This document shows, one piece after another, positions 59,437 through 64,000 of a stretch of 64,000 nt of DNA. The DNA is from Haloarcula rubra. Lineage in GTDB: Archaea; Halobacteriota; Halobacteria; Halobacteriales; Haloarculaceae. The translations under genes were made by a program, and so were the position numbers. The notes beneath the pieces were generated by a model. It was not told where the DNA came from. It worked only from the letters and a program-made list of their open reading frames with translations, and did no database searches. The stretch covers positions 434,001 to 498,000 of the forward strand of contig NZ_RKLR01000001.1 of NCBI RefSeq assembly GCF_019599465.1, in the 5' to 3' direction. How positions within the stretch are numbered: position 1 is the first letter of the stretch; every line of letters starts with the position of its first letter.

Positions 59437-62400
59437 CTAGTCATCGCTCACCACCGCCTCCTCTTCGTCGTCCGGCCCCTCGCCCGAGAGGTCGATACCG
59501 GTCACGGCGCTCACGTTGTCGCCCTGCATCATCACGCCGATAGCGCGTTCCGAGCGTTCGAGCAGGGCCGAGCGGTGCGAGACGACGACGAACTGCGCGT
59601 CGCCGGCGAGTTCGTCGACCATCTCGCCGACGAGGTCGGCGTTCGCGGCGTCGAGGAAGGCGTCCACCTCGTCCAGCGCGTAGAACGGCGCGGGGTTGTG
59701 CCGCTGGATGGCGAAGATGAACGCCAGCGCAGTCAGGGACTTCTCGCCGCCCGACATCGCCGCCAGCCGCTGGATGGGCTTGTCGCCGGGTTGGGCCTTC
59801 ATCGTCAGGCCGCCCTCGAAGGGGTCGTCCTCGTTCTCCAGGTGGAGGTGCCCGGTCCCGCTGGAGAGGCGCTCGAAGATGTCCTGGAACTGGTCGTTTA
59901 TCTCGTCGAACGACTCCATGAACGTCTCCTTCTTGCGGGCCTCGTAGGCGTCGATGCGGTCGCGGATGCCTTCGGCCTCCTCGACCAGCGTCTCCTTCTG
60001 GTCTTCGAGGTCTGCGAGGTCGTCGGCCACGCGGTCGTACTCCTCGATAGCGCGCATGTTGACCGGCTCTAGGGCCTCCATCTCGGCAGTCAGACGTTCG
60101 ATTTCGGCCTCGACGGTGTCGTGGTCGGGGACGTCCTCGGGGTCGTAGTCGCCGACCTGCGCTTCGAGTTCGTCTATCTCCCACTCCAGCCGTTCGCGTT
60201 CCTCCGTCTCGTCTTCGAGGTCGCGTTCCACGTCGGTGACCTTCGACTGCTGTTCGTCGCGGGCCTCCTTCGCGTCCTGCAGGTCCTCGCGCAGGTCCTC
60301 GCGCTCGCTCTTGAGGTCGGCGAGTTCGTCCTCTAGCTCGGCGACCTCCTGCTCTTTCTCGGCTTTCAGTTCCTGCTTGGCCTCGACCTGTTCCTCTAGG
60401 TCGGCGATGCGCTCTTCCTTCTCGGCCTTGCGGTTCTGGGCGGCCTCGATGTCGTCGTGGAGGTCCTCGATGGCGTCCTCGGCGTACTGCTTCTCCAGTT
60501 GGAGTTCGTTGAGTTGGGCGTCGAGGTCGTCGAGTCGGTCCTCCAGCGTGTCTATCTCGCTCTCGATGGCCTCGCGTTCGTCGGTGAGGTCCGGCAGGTC
60601 CGAGTCCTGCACCTCCGTCTCCAGTTCGTCGATGTCTGCCTCGACCTCCGCGATGGCCTCGTTCTTGGCCTCGATATCGGCCTCCAGTTCGTCCATCTCG
60701 TCGGCGACGGCCTCGCGGTCGGCCGCGATGTCTTCGAGGTCGGCTTCGAGCGAGTCGATGCGCTCGCGAGTCTCTTCGAGTTGGGTCTCCTTGCGCTCGA
60801 TGCTCGTCTCGATGTCACGGACCTGTTCGGTCGCGTCGGACTCGCGGTCGCGGGCGTCGTCGAGTCGGTCCTCGACGTCTCGCAGGTCGTCGCGCACGTC
60901 CGCGCGTTCGTCTTCGAGTTCGTTGATGCGCTGTGCGACCCGTTCGAGTTTCCCGGCCCCGCCGGAGAAGGAGTAGCGAGTCCCCGAGGAGGACCCCCCG
61001 GTCATGGCGCCCGACTTCTCGACGAGGTCGCCGTCCAGCGTCACCATGCGGTAGTCGCCCATCAGGTCGCGTGCGGTGTCCATGCTGTCGACGACGACCG
61101 TATCACCGAGGACGTACGAGAAGATGCCCGCGTACTCCGGGTCGAAGTCCACGAGGTTGTACGCGAAGTCGACCACGCCGTCGGCGCTGGGCAGCGACGG
61201 GAGCGAGCGGTTCTGCATCTGCGTGATGGGCAGGAACGTCGCTCGCCCGGCGTTGCGGGCTTTGAGGTACTCGATACAGGACTGTCCGACGCCGTCGTCG
61301 TCCACGACGACGTGGGCGAGTCGCCCGCCGGCCGCCGTCTCACAGGCCGTGGCGTACTCTGGGTCGACGCCACCCAACTGTCCGACGGTGCCGTGGACCC
61401 CCTCGCGGTCGGCGTTCAGGATGGCCGTCACCGCGCGGCCGTACGAGGAGTCGCCGTCCTCGCCGGCCTTCGCTTCGAGTTGGGCGTACTCCTGCTGTTT
61501 GGCGCTTATCTCGTCTTCGAGGTCGTCCAAGTCCGACTGGAGTTCCCGCTTCTCGGCACGCAGGTCGTCGACCACCTCGCCGATTGTGGCCTTGTTCTTC
61601 TCGGCCTTCGCCAGTTCGGACTCTAGGTCCTCGATGTCGGCTTCGAGGTCCGGAATCGTCGCCTCGGCCTCCTCGATGGCCGCCCGCTTCTCGTCCTCCT
61701 CGTTGGAGCGCCGACGGGCCTCGTCCAGCAGGCGGTCCTGCTCTCGCTGGAGGTCGTTGCGCTCGCTCTTGAGCTGTTCGAGGCGGTCCCGCTTCGTCTC
61801 GAGTTCGTCCTTTATCTCCTCGAACTCCTCGCCGATGTCGTCGATGCGCTGCTGGACGTCGGCGAGGTCACTCTCCTTGCTCGCGACGTCGGCCTTGACG
61901 TTGGACTTCTCGACTTTCGTCTCGCGGATGTCCGACTCGAGGTCGTCGATGGTCTCCTGCTTGCGGTCTATCTGGACGAACGCCTGTCGGCGTTCGTTCT
62001 CAGCGCTCTCGACGGCCTCCTCGGCCGTCTCTATCTTGTCTTCGAGGCGCGAGATGTCGCCCTTTATTTCCTCGATGTCGCGCTTGATGGCGAGTTGTTC
62101 GTCCTCGCCCTTGCGCTCTATCTCCTGATTGAGTTCGTGGAGTTCGTCCTCCAGCCGGACGACCTTGCCCTGTCGGGCGTCCAGTTCCTCCTGCAGGTCG
62201 GCGAGTTCGGCCTCCAGCTCGGCGATGCGGTCCTCGACGGCGTCGAGTTCCGCGCGCTTGTCTTCGAGTTCGGCGGCCTTGCGGTAGCCTTCGTACTCCT
62301 CTTTCTCCTCGCGGAGCGACTGGTACTCCAGTGCCGTCTCGCGTTCGTCTTCGAGTTGGTCGAGACGGGTCTGTTTCTCCTCGATGCGGAGTTCCGCCTC

Positions 62401-63030
62401 GTCGATGCGCTCCTCGACGACTTCCAGTTCCTCGAAGGCGTCGGCCTTCTTCTGGTCGAACTGGGCGACGCCGGCTATCTCGTCGATAATCTCTCGACGA
62501 GACCCCGGCGTCATGTTGATTATCTCGGTGACGTCGCCCTGCATGACGACGTTGTACCCCTCGGGCGTCACGCCCGCCTGCGCGAGCAAGTCCTGGATGT
62601 CCGAGAGGTTGACCGAGCGGCCGTTGATGTAGTAGTACGAGTAGTAGTTGTCCTCGGTCTCTTTCACCCGACGCTTGATAGCTATCTCGTCGACGTCGCC
62701 GACGTCCTCGGTGCCGGCGGCGTTGACGACCTGTGCGCGTTCGAGGGTCCGGTCCTCGTTGGCGAGGATGACCTCGACGCTGGCCTGCCGGTCGCCCGAG
62801 ACGTCGACGTCCTCGTCGGCGTGGCCGGGGTTGTAGATGAGGTCGGTGAGTTTCTCGGCGCGGATGCCCGACGTCCGGGCCAGTCCGAGTGCGAACAGGA
62901 CGGCGTCGATGATGTTCGACTTCCCAGAGCCGTTCGGGCCGCTGATGGTAGTGAAATCTTCGTAGAACGGGATGCGAGTCTTCCGCCCGAAGCTCTTGAA
63001 GTTGTCGAGGACGAGCTCTTTGATATGCAT
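59437..63030 (-). CDS. smc: chromosome segregation protein SMC
   Basis: 1197 residues. The N-terminal head has Walker A GPNGSGKSN at 31-39; about 330 residues of coiled coil lead to the hinge (residues ~510-680, with TAILNADREGVHGTVGQLGGV and MTGGSSSG); a second coiled coil follows to the C-terminal head with the ABC signature MSGGEKSLTALAF and Walker B PFYALDEVDAFLD. It is the ATPase of the archaeal SMC-ScpA complex that shapes and segregates the chromosome. It starts 19 bases after a small coiled-coil protein gene and is followed by scpA after a repeat-bearing spacer. Confidence 0.97.
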   Translation of the reverse strand: MHIKELVLDNFKSFGRKTRIPFYEDFTTISGPNGSGKSNIIDAVLFALGLARTSGIRAEKLTDLIYNPGHADEDVDVSGDRQASVEVILANEDRTLERAQVVNAAGTEDVGDVDEIAIKRRVKETEDNYYSYYYINGRSVNLSDIQDLLAQAGVTPEGYNVVMQGDVTEIINMTPGSRREIIDEIAGVAQFDQKKADAFEELEVVEERIDEAELRIEEKQTRLDQLEDERETALEYQSLREEKEEYEGYRKAAELEDKRAELDAVEDRIAELEAELADLQEELDARQGKVVRLEDELHELNQEIERKGEDEQLAIKRDIEEIKGDISRLEDKIETAEEAVESAENERRQAFVQIDRKQETIDDLESDIRETKVEKSNVKADVASKESDLADVQQRIDDIGEEFEEIKDELETKRDRLEQLKSERNDLQREQDRLLDEARRRSNEEDEKRAAIEEAEATIPDLEADIEDLESELAKAEKNKATIGEVVDDLRAEKRELQSDLDDLEDEISAKQQEYAQLEAKAGEDGDSSYGRAVTAILNADREGVHGTVGQLGGVDPEYATACETAAGGRLAHVVVDDDGVGQSCIEYLKARNAGRATFLPITQMQNRSLPSLPSADGVVDFAYNLVDFDPEYAGIFSYVLGDTVVVDSMDTARDLMGDYRMVTLDGDLVEKSGAMTGGSSSGTRYSFSGGAGKLERVAQRINELEDERADVRDDLRDVEDRLDDARDRESDATEQVRDIETSIERKETQLEETRERIDSLEADLEDIAADREAVADEMDELEADIEAKNEAIAEVEADIDELETEVQDSDLPDLTDEREAIESEIDTLEDRLDDLDAQLNELQLEKQYAEDAIEDLHDDIEAAQNRKAEKEERIADLEEQVEAKQELKAEKEQEVAELEDELADLKSEREDLREDLQDAKEARDEQQSKVTDVERDLEDETEERERLEWEIDELEAQVGDYDPEDVPDHDTVEAEIERLTAEMEALEPVNMRAIEEYDRVADDLADLEDQKETLVEEAEGIRDRIDAYEARKKETFMESFDEINDQFQDIFERLSSGTGHLHLENEDDPFEGGLTMKAQPGDKPIQRLAAMSGGEKSLTALAFIFAIQRHNPAPFYALDEVDAFLDAANADLVGEMVDELAGDAQFVVVSHRSALLERSERAIGVMMQGDNVSAVTGIDLSGEGPDDEEEAVVSDD

Positions 63031-63048
63031 ACGGTCGTTGGCCGTCTC

Positions 63049-63387
63049 CTACGCGACGATGATGTCGGAGCCGGAGTCCTCCTCGGACTCCGACTCGGAC
63101 GCGGCCTCGGCCTCCTTGTCGGTGTCGTCGGTGGCCTCCGTGTTAGGTGTGTCGGCCTCTGGGGCCAGAATCTCGTCTTCGTTGGTCGTCGATTGCTCGG
63201 GTGCTGCGGCGTCGTTCTGGGCGTCGCCCTTGTGGGCGTCGGCCCCGAACCCGCTGTCCTCGTCGACGGTGTTCTCGAGTTCGCGGAGGCGAACTTTACA
63301 CTCGACGAGTTCGTCGGTCAGCCCCTCGACGGAAGCCTGCAGTTCCTGAACCTGCTCTTCTAGTTCCTCGACGCGGTTGCCGCACAT
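63049..63387 (-). CDS. small coiled-coil protein upstream of smc (DUF7518-like)
   Basis: 112 residues. The first 40 are a heptad-repeat helix (CGNRVEELEEQVQELQASVEGL), followed by an acidic, disordered tail ending SDIIVA. Cys2 and Cys30 could pair. It is the first gene of the smc-scpA run; the stop lies 18 bp before the SMC start. Haloarchaeal proteins of this sort sit next to smc as I recall, which suggests an accessory role, not shown. Confidence 0.72.
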   Translation of the reverse strand: MCGNRVEELEEQVQELQASVEGLTDELVECKVRLRELENTVDEDSGFGADAHKGDAQNDAAAPEQSTTNEDEILAPEADTPNTEATDDTDKEAEAASESESEEDSGSDIIVA

Positions 63388-63691
63388 ATCACAATGCCAG
63401 CCACGCTATCGTCATAAACTTACGTCAGACATTGACAGTTAATCTGATACATCTGACCGACCACCGAAAGTCGCCGTAGGGCCCTCGGCGACGGCGTCGA
63501 CGAGGGAGCGGACGCCGTGGTCGAAATCCAATGTTCGAGCGGCTGATAGTGACCGATGGGAGAGAGGTGGCCACAGAGACAGTTGCTCGAATCGGTCCGC
63601 TGACCGAGCGGTTTCCGGCCCGTCAGAGACGCCGTTCGGTCGGGCCCCTAGCGTTATGTGTAATTCAATCTAACCTTCACGGTGGACTTCC
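63388..63691. other. 304-bp intergenic region before E1-alpha gene
   Basis: It contains the divergent promoters of the coiled-coil/smc operon and the E1-alpha gene. An AT-rich GTGTAATTCAATC near 63656-63668 is the likely TATA element for the latter. On the minus strand, 63442-63534 is open and reads like coding sequence (LDFDHGVRSLVDAVAEGP), but it has no plausible start or family and I do not call it a gene. Confidence 0.45.
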
Positions 63692-64000
63692 ATGGTATCA
63701 GTTAACGAACTGCGAGAGATGTACGTCGACATGGTGACGGCCCGCCATTACGAAGAGCGGTTGCAGGAGGAGTATCTGGAGGGGAAACAACCGGCGTTCG
63801 ACATCTCGGCGGGGCCGATTCCCGGGGAACTGCACCTCGCCGCCGGGCACGAAGCCTCGGCCGCGGGCGTCTGCCAGCACCTCCGGGACGACGACACGGT
63901 GACGGCACCCCACCGGCCCCACCACGTCGCCATCGCGAAGGGCGTCGACCTCGAACGGATGACCGCCGAGATATTCGGTCGGGAGACGGGCCTCGGAAAG
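63692..64000 (+). CDS. 2-oxoacid dehydrogenase E1 component, alpha subunit (3' end outside window)
   Basis: The first 103 codons are visible, starting MVSVNELREMYVDMVTARHYEERL. Residues FDISAGPIPGELHLAAGHEASAAGVC (about 34-59) and TAPHRPHHVAIAKGVDLERM match the E1-alpha subunit of pyruvate, branched-chain or acetoin dehydrogenase complexes, which decarboxylate with thiamine diphosphate. The TPP-binding GDG motif lies beyond the window. The beta, E2 and E3 genes, expected downstream, would decide the substrate. The start at 63692 follows an AT-rich element by about 25-35 bp. Confidence 0.88.
   Translation, partial: MVSVNELREMYVDMVTARHYEERLQEEYLEGKQPAFDISAGPIPGELHLAAGHEASAAGVCQHLRDDDTVTAPHRPHHVAIAKGVDLERMTAEIFGRETGLGK

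Noticed and set aside
63442-63534. Coding-like minus-strand stretch before the E1-alpha gene
   Set aside because: Only about 30 codons read well, there is no acceptable start codon, and no family match is evident.
1-64000. tRNA, rRNA, CRISPR, IS element or provirus
   Set aside because: Intergenic gaps were read for cloverleaf-like arms, regularly spaced repeats and transposase or integrase genes; none was seen. A tRNA scan program could still find one I missed.

Overview
The window is chromosomal DNA of a haloarchaeon (class Halobacteria). The evidence is the very GC-rich sequence, proteins loaded with Asp and Glu, archaeal information-processing genes (TFB, thermosome, LonB, an archaeal-type methionyl-tRNA synthetase with a fused C-terminal tRNA-binding domain), the archaeal variant of the early shikimate pathway, and many genes with an AT-rich TATA element about 25 bp before the start codon, as expected for leaderless mRNAs. 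Genus cannot be fixed from the sequence alone; a member of the Haloarculaceae is a guess. I found no rRNA, tRNA, CRISPR array, IS element or provirus. The DNA is mostly core chromosome with short intergenic gaps.

Layout. 1-10 kb: end of a radical SAM protein, a glycosyltransferase/flippase-like fusion, a non-canonical NTP phosphatase, TFB, a soluble chemotaxis-type transducer, a solo DNA methyltransferase, an FAD oxidoreductase, type I 3-dehydroquinate dehydratase (aroD) and an eRF1-like paralogue. 10-20 kb: a cupin/unknown/lipoprotein run, a CstA-family transporter, an ArsA/Get3-type ATPase coupled to a small unknown protein, several small zinc-ribbon and membrane proteins, and an MFS transporter. 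19-25.6 kb: aromatic amino acid block with trpC-trpB-trpA plus ADH synthase in one minus-strand operon and DHQ synthase II nearby, interrupted by an oppositely oriented MinD-like ATPase. 25.7-34.7 kb: an alkyltransferase-like protein without its cysteine, a CPBP protease, LonB, NMN adenylyltransferase, a SAM-cleaving DUF62 protein, an APC permease and a thermosome subunit. 34.8-43.9 kb: amidohydrolase, glycosyltransferase, methyltransferase, small regulators, a TRAM protein, and a stomatin/NfeD membrane cluster. 44-56 kb: metG, a DedA/VTT protein, mfnA-type decarboxylase, a degenerate RecA-like protein, PEP synthase, PhzF, an HTH-GNAT fusion, a phosphoribosyltransferase and an SDR. 57-63.4 kb: site-2 protease, ScpA and SMC in one minus-strand run, preceded by a small coiled-coil protein. 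The right edge cuts the start of a 2-oxoacid dehydrogenase E1-alpha gene.

How the genes work together. aroD, DHQ synthase II, ADH synthase and trpCBA supply the archaeal shikimate-to-tryptophan route. SMC and ScpA form the condensin-like chromosome machinery. The stomatin and NfeD proteins form a usual membrane pair. TFB, thermosome and LonB are general gene-expression and protein-quality functions.

Most notable observations: (i) related GC-rich stem-loop repeats occur between scpA and smc and, in frame, inside trpA and trpB; (ii) the trpCBA promoter carries two TGTACA-like hexamers one helical turn apart; (iii) a TTTAGG/CCTAAA operator-like palindrome sits in front of only a 36-codon ORF in an otherwise empty gap; (iv) several enzymes lack canonical catalytic residues (alkyltransferase Cys to Asp, SDR Tyr to Phe, a RecA-like ATPase without its P-loop Lys, an amidohydrolase without two metal ligands). 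I see no single obviously new multi-gene system; the best candidates for undescribed biology are the stem-loop family and the small protein coupled to the Get3-type ATPase.
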